Positions 12,901 to 21,882 of a stretch of 64,000 bases of DNA are shown piece by piece. A program made the position numbers and the translations under genes. The stretch is from Azorinus chamasolen. Its lineage: Eukaryota; Mollusca; Bivalvia; Cardiida; Solecurtidae. The stretch is taken from positions 39,169,243 to 39,233,242 of the forward strand of contig OY755243.1 in NCBI GenBank assembly GCA_963576725.1, read 5' to 3'. The notes below the pieces were generated by a model. That model did not search any database. It was not told the origin of the DNA and worked only from the letters and a program-made list of their open reading frames with translations. How positions within the stretch are numbered: the first letter of the stretch is position 1; each line of letters opens with the position of its first letter.

Positions 12901-15900
12901 TATAACTTTGACAGAGGATTACATGCAAATCATTCAGGTGAAATTTGGTAAAAATCCATAAACTTGTTTAGGAGATTTCTTTTAACCCTCTCCTCCATAA
13001 ATACGCCTTTCTACGCCTCTGTAATAACCACTTCTTGAAACCACTTGTTTCAAACTACAAATTTAAAAAAAAATCCTTTTCTCTAGTTAGTGCTCCTTTT
13101 TGTAGATTCATTCAAAGTTATTGGATCTAAAAATAGCCTATGAGAGAACGGGTTAAATAACTGATGATGATGGACAACATACAATGGACACAAGGCGGCC
13201 CTAATATCTCATCTTAACACTTAAGTACATTGAGAAATGAAAAACATGCAGACAAAAATACGCCTTTCTACGCCTCTGTAATAACCACTTCTTGAAACCA
13301 TTGTGATAAATAGAGCATTTGCACATATAGGAGTAAATGCTCTATTTATCACAATGGTTTCAAACTACAAATTTTAAAAAAAAATCCTTTTCTCTAGTTA
13401 ATGCTCCTTTTTAAAGATTCATTCAAAGTTATTGGATCTAAAAATAGCCTATGAGAGAACGGGTTAAATAACTGATGATGATGGACAACACACAATGGAC
13501 ACAAGGCGGCCCTAATATCTCATCTTAACACTTAAGTACATTGAGAAATGAAAAACATGCAGACAAAAATTTGCTCTGTATGCTTTAATATCGAAACAAT
13601 ATGTGACCAAATCATAACTGTGCCATTTATTATCTATTATATAATTAATGTCTCAACATTACTTAGTTACCTTGAAAAATTCCAAGTAACACCCTGGAGA
13701 AGATGATAATCCTCAGTGTAAGGAATTTATCATCTGTGATATAGGCAAGCTGGGGCGTCCAAAAGGTCACTAGTGACCAGCAGCAGGCCGCAATGGGTAT
13801 GACAACATCTCCACCTACCCGATCACTGAGGTACCCTCCAAGAAACTGGGTCATGGTGTAGCCCCAAAAGAAGGCAGACAAGACAGAGCCCTAATAAAAA
13901 TGAAAGAGCAACAGATAAAGGTGCATACTCAAATACTAAAACCGCCATTTCTCCACTAAACCCTATATTGTGACCACTCTTCAGCACTGTCTCAAAGACA
14001 CAATTCTAAAGAGAGGTCACAACAGAGAGTTCGGTGAAGAAATAAAGAAGTTATTCTTGAAAATGTTTTAATTTATGCATCTTATCTGGACATATGTTAC
14101 TTCCTGTCATTGTCAAAGGTTCATACATAAATATGCAAGCAAAGAGAAGTAGCCACAGTTGTTCTCAACCCTAATGTGGTGCAGCATATTGAAAAGAACT
14201 ATTGTTTAACCTTTCAAATATAGATATATGTTAACCTATTACCTCATATTGACACCTTTTGATGCCTCTGTAAAAGTCACTTTTGGAAACCATTGTGATA
14301 AACATTTCTCACAATGGTTTCAATACTACATAATTCTAAAAGTTTCCTTTTCTCTAGTTAATGCTCCTTTTTGATAGATTTGTTCAGAGATTGGATCTAA
14401 AAATAGCCTATGAGGGAATGGGCTAAGTGCATAAACAACTGCAGATCAATACTAAAGGACCTCTCTTCACCATTTACCATGGGATTGTGTATTTATTCTG
14501 TATTTCAAAGACAATCCTTTAACCCTTTACTCCATATATACATTTTAACAACAGCAATCAGAGTAGACTCAGATCAGACGACTCTTGTAGGAGTCATCTG
14601 ATTAGGGTCTGCTCTGTTTATATATATTTATGAAATAATAAAGAGATGATTCTACAGCTTCTGCAATAACCACACATTTCTGTGTTCATATGCCAATAGA
14701 GTAAACAGTTAAGAAAACATAATGAACCATACATGTACATCAGCTAGAAGTACCACCAATAGAATATCCTGTATCTTCAAAATATCAACCAGACATTGAT
14801 ATGGTTTAAATTTTCATAGCAGAATAGTCATTGTTTATTGTCCATCTATTAGTAGAGTCCATATAGTATGAAAGGGTAAAATTTGTGACAGGAGTTTGAA
14901 GGATAAACAGTGCAGACCCCGATCAGAGGGTTCTTCTAGGAGCCCTATGAATTTGGTCTACACTGTTTGTAAATGACAGTGCACCAATTTCCTGCATTCA
15001 AAGGGTTAAGTTAACCCTTTACTCCATCAATATTCATGAAAGAAATGATGATTATGGATATCATGAATGTTAACTTGATTAACTTTTAAAATGGCTTTAT
15101 AATATTAAGTTAACACACGCAATTTTACCAAAACGGAAACTGTAGAATTGTATCTATAACATTTGATGTGCAAACAGAAAAGACCGTGATCACATGGCTC
15201 CAACAGGAGCCATTTGATCTGGATCTACTTTGGCATATTTATGGAGGAAAGGGTTCAGAAACTCTGATAAGGATAGAATAAGAAAAAGGTATTTACACAG
15301 ATCTGACTTTTTGGGGGTAAACTATTTTTAAAGCCTTTTAACCCTTTACTCCATAAATACGCCTTTGCAAACAGAGTAGACTCAGATCAGACGGCTCCAA
15401 TAGGAGTCTTCTGATCAAGATCTGCTGTTTGCTGATGACAAGTCAAGTCCAGTAATATTTATTTCAACACAATACAGATATGATTCTACAGATTCTGCCA
15501 TGACCCAAACTTTCTGTGTTGATAAGCAATTAGAAGATTGCATCTAATTTGTATTCATGGTATCATTATTTTTTACATGAATATTTATGGAGGAAAGGAA
15601 TAGTGGAGGAAAGGGCTGACCCTTTCCTCCATAAATATGCATTTCTATGCCTTTGCAAACAAGGTAAAGCCAGATCAGACAGCTCCTGTAAGAGTGATCT
15701 GATCAGGGTCTGCTGTTTGCTTAGGATATAATATAGATATGATTCTACAGTTTCTGCCATAGTAGAACAGTCCTGTGTCTATTTGCTATTATAAATTTTT
15801 TTTTTATTAATATTCATGCTTTCTTACATGTTTGAATATTCATGGAGTTAAGGGTTAAAAATGACTTTAATCTGTTTAATTAAAGTAAACAATGGGGAAG

Positions 15901-18900
15901 TATATAATGAATGCATATACTTAGCAAAGCATAAAACATATGAATGTCTGAGTGTTTAAAGTAACAGATGTATGTAAGCCTTTACTCAATTAATATTTAT
16001 GTATGAAAGAATGACATCACAAATATTTATTGAATGATCTTTTACAATTTCATGTGAAAACATGACGTTTTGGCCATGACAGATACTGTAGAATCAGATC
16101 TTTATTATAATGCCATACACAAACAGAGCAGACCCCGATCAGACAACACCTACAGGAGTCTGATCTAGATCTACTCTGTTTGCAGAAGTATTAAAAGGTA
16201 TATCTATGAAGTAAAGGTTTATGAGACAATACTGCTTCAATTATAGACTAGGTTATGACATGTATGACAATCCAATAGTTGTTCATAAAGTACTAGAATC
16301 CATATACCAATACAAATAAAACATTGCAGCTGTGGGAATTATCAATACAAGTGGTAATGTGAAACATTAAAGATACATAAAAGAGATACAACCCTTGGAA
16401 TGTTGGAAACAAGTGTACTTGCAAATTGCAAACAGTGTAGATCCAGATCAAAGAGCTCAAAGAGGATCAGAGATTGCACATCATTCATAAACCTCTAGCA
16501 AATTTTATCTTATTTGTAAACAGTCTTTCAGAGTAGACCAAGATCAGACGGCTCCCATGATCAGGGTTTGCTGTTTGCTCTTGATATGATATAGATTTGA
16601 TTCTAGTAATTGCCAAAGTAAAATATTTCCTTGAAAAGTTTACATTATAAAAATACAGCAAATAAATATTCATGATGCCACATTTTCTTACATGAATATT
16701 GAACAGGGAAAGGGTTAACAACTGATACACTGGTTAAGATCCAGTCAATCCAGAAAGGACCTGTCCCGGATATGTGGAGACGGGCTAGAGTGACACCACT
16801 GTATAAAAATGGGGGAAAACACTTGTGTGCAAACTATCGTCCGGTTAGTCTAACTGTAATCCTCTGCAAGTTACTTGAACAATTTATTAGAGACGAAATA
16901 ATGAAACATATGGTACAAAACAACTTGTTCACCGTACATCAACACGGGTTTAGATCAAAACATTCCTGTGTCACACAACTTTTAGAGGTGGTTGAAGAAT
17001 GGTCAGATATATTGGAGCATGGAGGGAACATTGACTGCATATATTTGGATTTCGCCAAAGCGTTTGATACAGTTCCACATCAGCGCTTAATTACGAAACT
17101 GCAAGCATATGACATTAGAGGCCAAATCCTTAGATGGGTCGAATCCTTTCTATATAAGCGTCAACAACAAGTGCGTGTAGGGGCATCCTGCTCTGACTGG
17201 GTCGAGGTCAAAAGTGGTATACCTCAGGGTAGCGTTTTAGGACCAGTGCTTTTCTTAATTTATATCAATGACCTCCCGAGTGTAGTAGAAAATATAGTTA
17301 AATTGTTTGCGGACGATATGAAAATTTACAGAAAAATCAGCTGTGACAAAGATACAGACACCCTACAGAGAGATCTCGACAGCTTGGAGGAATGGTCGAA
17401 TACCTGGCAGTTACGTTTTTACGCGGCGAAGTGCAAATGCATGCATCTCGGTAAAGATAACATGCATCATCAATATAGTATGGACAATACTCGGATTATA
17501 CTCCCATTGAAAATGTCACTTGTGAAAAAGACTTAGGTGTTACTTTTGACCCTGAATTGAAGTTTAATGAGCATATAGCACTTAAAGTTAAGAAAGCAAA
17601 TCAAGCAGTGGGTATGATAAGGAAAACTTTACATGTATGGATCCTGACATCTTCATCCCCCTCTACAAGAGCCTGGTAATGCCACATTTGGAGTATGCCA
17701 GTGTAATCTGGTCACCAACTTACAAAAAGGATATTATTGCTGTTGAAAATGTTCAGCGCTGAGCAACAAAAATGGTTACAGGTCTAAAAGACATGACATA
17801 TGAAGATAGGCTTAGAGCACTAGGAATTCCTACTCTTCACTACAGACGAGATCGGGCGGATATTATCCAACTTTTTAAAATAATGAAAGAGTATGGCAAT
17901 ATTTCCTTAGATAACATAAAAGTGGCTTCGAATGTATGTAGAGGACATAGATTTAAATTAGTCAAAAGCCATACACGTGGCAGGATGGGTCAGAACAGAT
18001 TTTCAAATAGAGTTGTAAATTCCTGGAATGCATTATTCAACAACACAGTGGAGTCTGGATCTGTCAACATCTTCAAAAGCAACTTAAATAACGAGTGGAA
18101 ACAGAAACCAAACAAATTTGAAATCTGCTAGAGACGTTGGCTATCAGCAATTTTATCCATCCCGTGCATGACACATGCACATATATATTAAATTTAAGAA
18201 GAAACTATTTAAATTGGACCGAAACGAGCACCGCTCACACATAGTCATCAAGGATCAAGGTAAATCATTAAGATAACAAGTCAGATTTGCAACAGATGCA
18301 TACATTCTGTAATCTGTATCATCAGGGCATAACATCTTTTAGTGTTTTGCCTATTGGAGATGAAAAGTAAGACATTTTCCAGTCAGCTGATATTTAATTT
18401 TCTTCCTTACGCAAACACTTTTTTTACCCTTTGCAAACAGAGCAGACCCATATCAGACAGCTCCCGTAGGACCAGGGCTCATGCAAGGGGGCGATTTGGG
18501 AGAAAAAGTCTCCCTAACCCTGCCAACTTCTCCCTGTTTTGAGCTGAGGGAGAAGTTTGACTATATAGAACATATAGGGAGATACAAAATCAAGACCAAA
18601 ACTTCTCCCTCAATACCACTAAACTTCTCTAACACTACTTACAGATTCTGTCTTGTCCCATTTCAGTTCTTTTGACATGGACACAATACATAATGGCATC
18701 ACAGTTCTGCATGCATACAAAGTTGCACATCCACAAAAGAGACCGGTGGCCCATTGTTTCTTTTCTGACCTGCAAGAAGTAACAGAGAAAGTTATGCTTC
18801 AGGGAATACTTCTGTTCATTATTCATTAACCCTTTCCCTATTGAATACGTATGTATGAAATAGTTATAATGACATTATGCTATTGATTACCTGAACTTTT

Positions 18901-21824
18901 ATAAAGACACATGTACACAAGATGTTGTATTGGCAGAAACTGTAGTCAGATCTATCATAAGCAAATACAGCAGACCCTGATCAGATGGCTCCTACAGGAG
19001 GTGTCTGATCTTGGTCTACTCTTTCTGCAAAGGCGTGAAAAGGCATTTACATGATGGAAAGGGTTAATTTCATGAAACTTCGGGTAAAATGGCTACTTAT
19101 CATTTTTGGTTGCACCACAGCGTCTTCCTAAATTCTGTTGAAGAAATAGGGCAAGAGAACTAAGCAGAACTGGTGATTGTTCAGCCTTGTGTAAAAATAC
19201 TTGTCCACATGTTCCGAGACTGTCAAGCTTCTCACGAATGTCCATTATTTCCTCATCAAAACATGTTTTAGTAAATGTTTGAAAGCTTTTGAATTTACAT
19301 GCTGTATGCTGCAATGCAAAATGTAAACAAAGCACAGTACACCGCAGAGAAAGTCCTTTCAGTACACAACAGTGATACAGAACATGCCTAAATGTGTATG
19401 CTGCGGTGCAACCAATATATGATCAGAGTTCGGCAGCCAAAATGGCTGCTTCCGGCCGGTTCAAGAAATGAAAAAATTGCCGATTGTTTCTAGAAATTAG
19501 GCCGGAATGTGGCTGTGTTTTATACAAGACCCCAGACTGGTTCTTTATTTTCGGTACTAACCGTCGTGTTTAAGTGTGATAAACTGGTGTACCAGTCTAA
19601 TCAATGTAGTTGAACTGTTGAACGCTTTAGTAATGATCCATGGAATCAGCCAAGAGAAAACATAAAATCAAAGATTATTTTGGGCAAATCCCGCAGGCCA
19701 AACCGTATATATGACACAGTGAAAGTGTTGATTTTCTAGTTTGTTTACATCCATTTCTCAAATTTTGTTCATGTTTTGAGTTAAAGTTTATGCGCATGCA
19801 GTTTATATATGACTTTGAACTCCCCAATTTTCGAACCCTCTTCTTCTTCCCCTTCCAAAGCATTCCATGTTTAGTGACGAGTCCTCTGACTCTGAATGTC
19901 ACAGACACTAACATTAACAATTAATCTCAAAACATCATTATTTCTTAACCCTTTCTCTGTTGTACATTTATTCCAATTTTCAATACATACTGAACATTCT
20001 CACAAAATAGTAATGAAATATGGAAGGTGGAATATTGTGGCCACTTCAGAAACTGTTTACGGACGTTTCGCTACACAGCCTTTCGCTACCCTGACCATTT
20101 CGCTATGTACAGTCATTTCGCTACCCTACAGGAAGTCATTTCGCTACCCTGCCACCCCGATTATAATTATTCTCATATTTCATTGATTTGGACAATAATC
20201 GTGAGACCACTTTAAAGATGAAAAAAGTTGTGTTTACCAATTTTAACTACCGAGTGTAGCAGCATAAACAGTTTGGTATTCGAATGAGACGTCCACAGTA
20301 AATTAATTAATTCGCATGTAGGATATGTGGATAACTATTCTGAATAATGTTCAACGTAAATATATCACAAAATTAACAATCAGACATGTTCCATCATGCC
20401 ATGTAATTATATAAACAAAAAATCGCGAACCGTATGATATAGTGAATACCTAGATCATCTGCGGTGATACTAAACAGAGTCTGGTACAGTCCGGTAGAGT
20501 CTGGGGGCTTTTAAAGACAATTAGGTGCATTGCCATGATTATAATGCTGATAAATAACATTATTTAGTATGTTTGCAGCTGTAACAGGTAATATCCTTAA
20601 CAAAATAGCCTATAATAGCTTGAAAACACCCGGCAAATATTACCCCGGTGACACGGTAATGGCCGACGTAAGTCGGGTAGTGTCTGGTCAAGTATTGGAA
20701 GCCCTATTAGTATTAGAATACCCTTAATTTTATCAGAAAACATTCTGGTTATATTAATAAGTGATTTTATCATAAATATAAAAGCAGTATGCACTTGATA
20801 TGTATTGTATGACAGATTATTATTTCGCTTTTTTCAGACTGCAGTCTGGCGAAATGTCGGAGGGTAGTGTAGAGTCTGGAGATGAAAACGGAAGTTTAGG
20901 CCAACATACTGCTTTTGAATTCATGATGAAATCACTTATTAATGTATGTAGAATGTTTACTGATACAATTCAGGGTATTCTTATACTAATAGGGCTTCTA
21001 GATAATACTTGACCAGACTCTATCCGACGTAGGTCGGCCATTACCGGGTAACATCAAAGACCTATGATAACACAGTAATATTTACCGGGTGTTTTCAAGC
21101 TATTATACGCTCATTTTTAAATGGATATTAATTACTATAGCTGCAAACATACTAAATAATGTTATATAACAGCAGTATAATCTTGAAAATGCACTTAATC
21201 TTCTTAAAAATTCTCCAGACTCTACCGGACTCCACCAGACTCTGTTTAGTAGCACCCAATCATCTGTCGTATAATCAGAATCCAAGTTATTTGACACTCA
21301 GTCAACATTTCTAACTAAAATTAAGAGAATATGTGAAACTTTTAAAATTAAAGAGACGAGAGTTTGCGCATTTGTACACTTCCATAGCAGGCACATGGTT
21401 AAACAGACCTTAAAATAAAAGTGAATAAGTAATTATTTAAAAGGTTTTTGCCAGACTGAGTCAGTGAGTGAGAGTCAACGAAATTGAACCCAGGACCTCT
21501 AGATTACCGTGTCAGCACCATAATCATTAAGATACCGAGCCACACGATCCGGGACTTCTTGACTTTTCACCAGCTACCTGCATCCGATTTAACTCAACCC
21601 CGTTACACTAAGGAAACTCGTAATGGATACCCCGAATAAATTACCCCACCCACACACGCCGTCGTGTTGCGTACAGTACTGTAGGCTTTTTGAAACACTG
21701 CTACAGTAACAGATCTAATGTGATCGAGTATATATTCACACCAAACATCATTACTTATTTGAAAAAATGCCAACCTGGTCCAAAATCGCCCTTCCATTTC
21801 CTTGGCATTGTCAACTTGGATCAT
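826..21824 (-). CDS. SLC17A9: SLC17A9-like vesicular nucleotide transporter, 5' part (gene span)
   Basis: In animals SLC17A9 (VNUT) loads ATP and other nucleotides into secretory vesicles and lysosomes, driven by membrane potential; it belongs to the SLC17 group of the major facilitator superfamily. Exons read 21824-21775, 18769-18643, 13890-13671, then either 8344-8245 or 925-826. Phases join exactly (2, 0, 1, 2). The joined protein has a short N-terminus, TM1 with the motif VMPLCIVSMSKEL, then SAFFWGYTMTQFLGGYLSDR, which is the SLC17 signature in TM2 and its following loop, and a TM3 ending LLGIFQG. I see no exons after residue ~160; the remaining TMs should lie left of base 1. Introns are 3-7 kb and filled with hairpin transposons. 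Sialin and other SLC17 members are the alternative, but the FFWGY-TQ-LGG-SDRVGG string fits SLC17A9 best. Confidence 0.82.
1095..1304. mobile_element. family A hairpin element (TTAA type)
   Basis: Family A: about 230 bp, ends TTAACCCTTTCCTCC / GGAGGAAAGGGTTAA, with a ~60-bp palindrome built on ATAGAGCATTTGCTCC and its complement. No coding capacity. TTAA flanks and CCC ends suggest a piggyBac-related non-autonomous transposon (inference). This copy has a mutated loop and one decayed arm. Confidence 0.85.
1484..1716. mobile_element. family B hairpin element (TTAA type)
   Basis: Family B: about 240-260 bp, same TTAACCCTTT ends as A, an asymmetric body with AATATTCATG near one end, and a ~60-bp hairpin GCAAACAGAGTAGACC...CAGATCAGACGGCTCC near the other. 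Roughly 45 copies or part-copies in the window. This one has both TTAA ends. Confidence 0.85.
2437..2673. mobile_element. family A element
   Basis: Inverted relative to the copy at 1095. Both TTAA ends intact (TTAACCCATTCCC / GGGAATGGGTTAA). It directly abuts a truncated family B element on its left. Confidence 0.85.
2745..2960. mobile_element. family G element (insertion-free)
   Basis: Reads aaccctatgaatgctgaattt, tgtttaatgatagagccc, then a hairpin acaaacagtgaagaccctg with gggctcctctagaag centre. Its TTAA at 2793 is unoccupied, unlike at 7652. Confidence 0.65.
4034..5596. repeat. GGCC-type interspersed repeat with ~190-bp internal array
   Basis: Starts caagagggccagaatggccc and ends gctcaccctgagcac...ggtgagct. 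Between are about eight units built on ttttcaaagttttcac, ttctattgaaaactgccc, ccaattttgacccc and gaggacctgaacatgatgc. The open frame at 3914-4177 runs into this repeat and is not a gene. The repeat splits a family B element. Confidence 0.75.
5798..6026. mobile_element. family A element nested in family B
   Basis: Intact ends and intact palindrome. Left flank (tattattccat) and right flank (gggcagacactacagg) are the two parts of one family B element, so A inserted into B just before B's hairpin. Confidence 0.85.
6704..6945. mobile_element. family B element
   Basis: TTAACCC left end with gaatattcataaaag; hairpin arms cagaccctgatcagac and gtctgatcagggtcta; right end aggaaagggtta. Confidence 0.8.
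6980..7208. mobile_element. family A element
   Basis: Full-length, TTAA on both sides, palindrome with a single interruption in the centre (tatatgag). Confidence 0.85.
7369..7611. mobile_element. family B element, subfamily with CAGTAGGTATTG
   Basis: Body variant carrying aatattcagtacatgtaggtattg and ttccatattttattata; hairpin near the left end. Its right TTAA adjoins a family G element. Confidence 0.8.
7652..7882. mobile_element. family A element nested in family G
   Basis: Full-length copy inserted at the TTAA of a family G element. The family G copy at 2793 shows the same site without the insertion (gtttaatgatagagccc). Confidence 0.85.
8245..8344 (-). CDS. SLC17A9: SLC17A9-like exon 4, version a (divergent)
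   Basis: 100 nt, entering in phase 1 and leaving in phase 2, so it joins exon 3 exactly. Acceptor gacttgtag has a poor pyrimidine tract; donor GG|GTGAGT is strong. Peptide GVYMPCVTSFISQYV then SHLERSSMCAFVVAGTYGG. It covers the loop after TM3 and the start of TM4. It keeps the Pro, the S-x-x-S spacing, the ER pair and the final glycine of the family, but differs from version b at about two thirds of positions and has lost the basic pair after the Ser. Either a diverged mutually exclusive exon or part of a second, otherwise lost, tandem gene. Confidence 0.72.
9024..9253. mobile_element. family A element
   Basis: Full length with TTAACCCATTCCC ends; loop altered to CCTAACGG. Confidence 0.85.
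9490..9905. repeat. interspersed repeat, two units
   Basis: Each unit runs from a 'caaagtcccacaactctggta'-like stretch to 'atgaggagttggacacacaag' and then a 'gacggacagacaagagcaagg' type end; a further copy lies at 3470-3715. Confidence 0.6.
10155..10595. mobile_element. family B element carrying a nested family C element
   Basis: Left part to 10239 and right part from 10447 are continuous B sequence; family C occupies the gap. Confidence 0.75.
10240..10446. mobile_element. family C element (CAGTAAAACC ends, TA flanks)
   Basis: Almost the whole 207 bp folds on itself: TACAGTAAAACCTCTC ends, TAACGGCCACTAAATT, CAGGTGG-GCTTAAAGCAAGG and a centre gaacgctcctataggagtgttc. TA duplication and CAGTA ends suggest a Tc1/mariner-pogo-type MITE (inference). 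Confidence 0.8.
12222..12448. mobile_element. family B element
   Basis: Hairpin close to the left end; loop partly deleted (cccagatcctataggac). Right end decayed to gggaaagagta. Confidence 0.75.
12519..12744. mobile_element. family A element, left end decayed
   Basis: Perfect palindrome (12635-12692) but the left TTAACCC is degraded and the right end reads gggttta. Confidence 0.75.
12982..13156. mobile_element. family A element lacking its palindrome
   Basis: Both TTAA ends present, but the whole hairpin is missing: gaaaccact is followed directly by tgtttcaaac. Part of a tandem duplication with the next copy. Confidence 0.8.
13257..13467. mobile_element. family A element, tandem partner
   Basis: Same sequence as the copy at 12982 but with the hairpin kept. 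The 100 bases after each copy (13157-13256 and 13468-13567) are nearly identical. Confidence 0.8.
13671..13890 (-). CDS. SLC17A9: SLC17A9-like exon 3 (TM2-TM3)
   Basis: 220 nt. Acceptor ttttattag, donor CAAG|GTAACT. It enters in phase 0 (GSVLSAFFWGY) and leaves in phase 1. It carries the SLC17 signature FFWGYTMTQFLGGYLSDRVG at about residues 64-83 of the joined protein, a hydrophobic helix, then a second helix ending VLLGIFQG. Most conserved part of the gene in this window and the basis of the family call. Confidence 0.9.
14231..14427. mobile_element. family A element, shortened hairpin
   Basis: Ends present but the palindrome is reduced to ttgtgataaacatttctcac-like arms of about 12 bases. 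Confidence 0.75.
14519..14712. mobile_element. family B element, short
   Basis: TTAACCCTTTACTCC left end, hairpin with gactcttgtaggagtc centre; body shortened. Confidence 0.75.
14825..15009. mobile_element. family G element
   Basis: Lacks the first third; keeps tagagtccatatagtatg, the aaacagtgcagacc hairpin and the end ttcaaagggttaa. Confidence 0.65.
15011..15254. mobile_element. family B element
   Basis: Inverted orientation, hairpin near the right end (ggctccaacaggagcc centre). Confidence 0.8.
15339..15600. mobile_element. family B element
   Basis: TTAACCCTTTACTCC left end, hairpin with ggctccaataggagtc centre, followed within 20 bases by another B copy. Confidence 0.8.
15616..15857. mobile_element. 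family B element
   Basis: Direct-orientation neighbour of the copy at 15339; right end ggagttaagggttaa. Confidence 0.8.
15976..16220. mobile_element. family B element
   Basis: Inverted orientation; ends decayed, hairpin centre acctacaggagt. Confidence 0.7.
16495..16717. mobile_element. family B element, left end missing
   Basis: Hairpin loop lost (ggctcccatgatcagg), right end GGGAAAGGGTTAA intact; lies just upstream of the retrotransposon. Confidence 0.7.
16733..18131 (+). pseudogene. 5'-truncated CR1/Jockey-type non-LTR retrotransposon
   Basis: Reverse transcriptase half of a LINE. Seen in order: NYRPVSLT (motif 1), HGFRSKHSC, the motif A stretch YLDFAKAFDTV, GIPQGSVLGPVLFLIYINDL, and the catalytic FADD box. 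The endonuclease domain is missing upstream. The frame breaks near 17505 (a shift; the matching frame continues ENVTCEKDLGVTFDPELKFN), again near 17635, and an in-frame TGA replaces an Arg codon at 17761. The C-terminal part resumes at 17772-18131 (EDRLRALGIPTLHYRRDRAD). It is therefore dead. The clade call rests on the NYRPVSLT and FADD context; a related clade is possible. Confidence 0.88.
18643..18769 (-). CDS. SLC17A9: SLC17A9-like exon 2 (TM1)
   Basis: 127 nt between a good acceptor (ttcttgcag) and a consensus donor (TCT|GTAAGT). It starts with one base of a split codon and ends in phase 0. The peptide runs SEKKQWATGLFCGCATLY and then ACRTVMPLCIVSMSKELKWDKTES. This is the SLC17A9 first transmembrane helix with its LY-CR-MP core, followed by the W-K-E loop. 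A longer open frame here, starting near 18826, is a different reading frame and is spurious. Confidence 0.85.
18826..19067. mobile_element. family B element
   Basis: Both TTAA ends intact, hairpin near the right end (ggctcctacaggaggt). Confidence 0.85.
19093..19323 (-). CDS. possible terminal exon, unknown protein
   Basis: After the acceptor-like gcattgcag the frame reads HTACKFKSFQTFTKTCFDEE, then an amphipathic stretch with DIREKLDSL, and ends at TAG. Composition looks protein-like (acidic and basic residues mixed, Leu-rich end), unlike the surrounding repeats. No family recognised and no partner exon found. The bases around 19096-19128 and 19386-19422 resemble each other in inverted orientation, so this may be part of a mobile element instead. 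Confidence 0.2.
   Translation of the reverse strand, partial: HFALQHTACKFKSFQTFTKTCFDEEIMDIREKLDSLGTCGQVFLHKAEQSPVLLSSLALFLQQNLGRRCGATKNDK
20462..21258. mobile_element. 797-bp fold-back element, possibly hAT-type non-autonomous
   Basis: The two halves pair along almost their whole length. Outer ends read TACTAAACAGAGTCTGG in inverted orientation at 20469 and 21250. Inner matches include a stretch with 'tagtatgtttgcagct' (20565) and its complement (21145), and 'gggtgttttcaagctatta' (21087) against 20613. Flanks show the same 8 bases, ATCATCTG, at 20454-20461 and 21259-21266. An 8-bp duplication is the hAT hallmark. No transposase frame inside. Confidence 0.75.
21455..21560 (-). mobile_element. 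tRNA-related SINE fragment
   Basis: Minus strand shows an A-box-like TGGCTCGGTATC and, about 50 bases on, GGGTTCAATTTC as a B-box, spaced as in a tRNA. This suggests a tRNA-derived SINE head. It does not fold as a complete tRNA with an acceptor end that I can see. Confidence 0.45.
21775..21824 (-). CDS. SLC17A9: SLC17A9-like exon 1, start codon exon
   Basis: Codes for 16 residues plus two bases, from MIQVDNAKEMEGRFWT; the split codon completes as Arg with the first base of the next exon. The donor CAG|GTTGGC is weak, yet it is the only GT near here that gives phase 2, which the next exon needs. Upstream lies a promoter-like segment rather than further open frame. The FWTR-like end resembles the WT/WTR stretch just before TM1 in vertebrate SLC17A9. 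The start is inferred from this and not proved. Confidence 0.6.
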
Positions 21825-21830
21825 TTTCTG

Positions 21831-21839
21831 TCAAAACAT
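21831..21839 (-). promoter_or_regulatory. two-codon upstream ORF before SLC17A9 start
   Basis: On the minus strand ATG-TTT-TGA ends 6 bases before the proposed start codon. Minimal uORFs this close to a main start can reduce or regulate initiation. Whether it is in the mRNA depends on the unmapped transcription start. Confidence 0.35.
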
Positions 21840-21859
21840 TTTTCTTTGACGCGTGAACA

Positions 21860-21882
21860 CATCCGGTTGCTGTACTTCCGGT
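21860..21882 (-). promoter_or_regulatory. paired ETS-type sites, likely SLC17A9 promoter
   Basis: Read on the minus strand, ACCGGAAGT (21882-21874) and ACCGGATG (21867-21860) sit 36-58 bases upstream of the proposed ATG. CCGGAAG is the core of ETS/GABP sites common in animal CpG-type promoters. CpG is locally enriched. The next stretch upstream has a TTC-rich run (21926-21943). Inferred; no TATA box seen. Confidence 0.45.

Larger units (their letters stand above)
8345..13670. other. SLC17A9 intron 3, repeat-filled
   Basis: Holds family A at 9024, 12519, 12982 and 13257, family B with a nested C at 10155-10595, B at 12222, a two-unit interspersed repeat at 9490-9905, and from about 10920 to 12220 a degenerate repeat rich in motifs like TTGACCTTTGAC and 'aggtaaaaa'. 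An open frame at 8583-9023 shows no family features. Confidence 0.55.
13891..18642. other. SLC17A9 intron 2, repeat-filled
   Basis: Contains a run of family B elements (14519, 15011, 15339, 15616, 15976, 16495), a family A remnant (14231), a family G copy (14825), a hairpin repeat at 13940-14090 and the reverse transcriptase copy 16733-18131. Nothing else recognised. Confidence 0.55.
18770..21774. other. SLC17A9 intron 1
   Basis: Contains family B at 18826-19067, half a B element at 19946-20052, a short degenerate TTTCGCTACC repeat at 20060-20150, the 797-bp fold-back element at 20462-21258 and a tRNA-related SINE at 21455-21560. A minus-strand open stretch 19323-19093 begins right after an acceptor-like site and ends in TAG; it is listed separately. 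Confidence 0.5.

Noticed and set aside
19636..19713. Short plus-strand frame MESAKRKHKIKDYFGQ
   Set aside because: Resembles the start of some transposon-type proteins, but only 24 codons with no continuation found.
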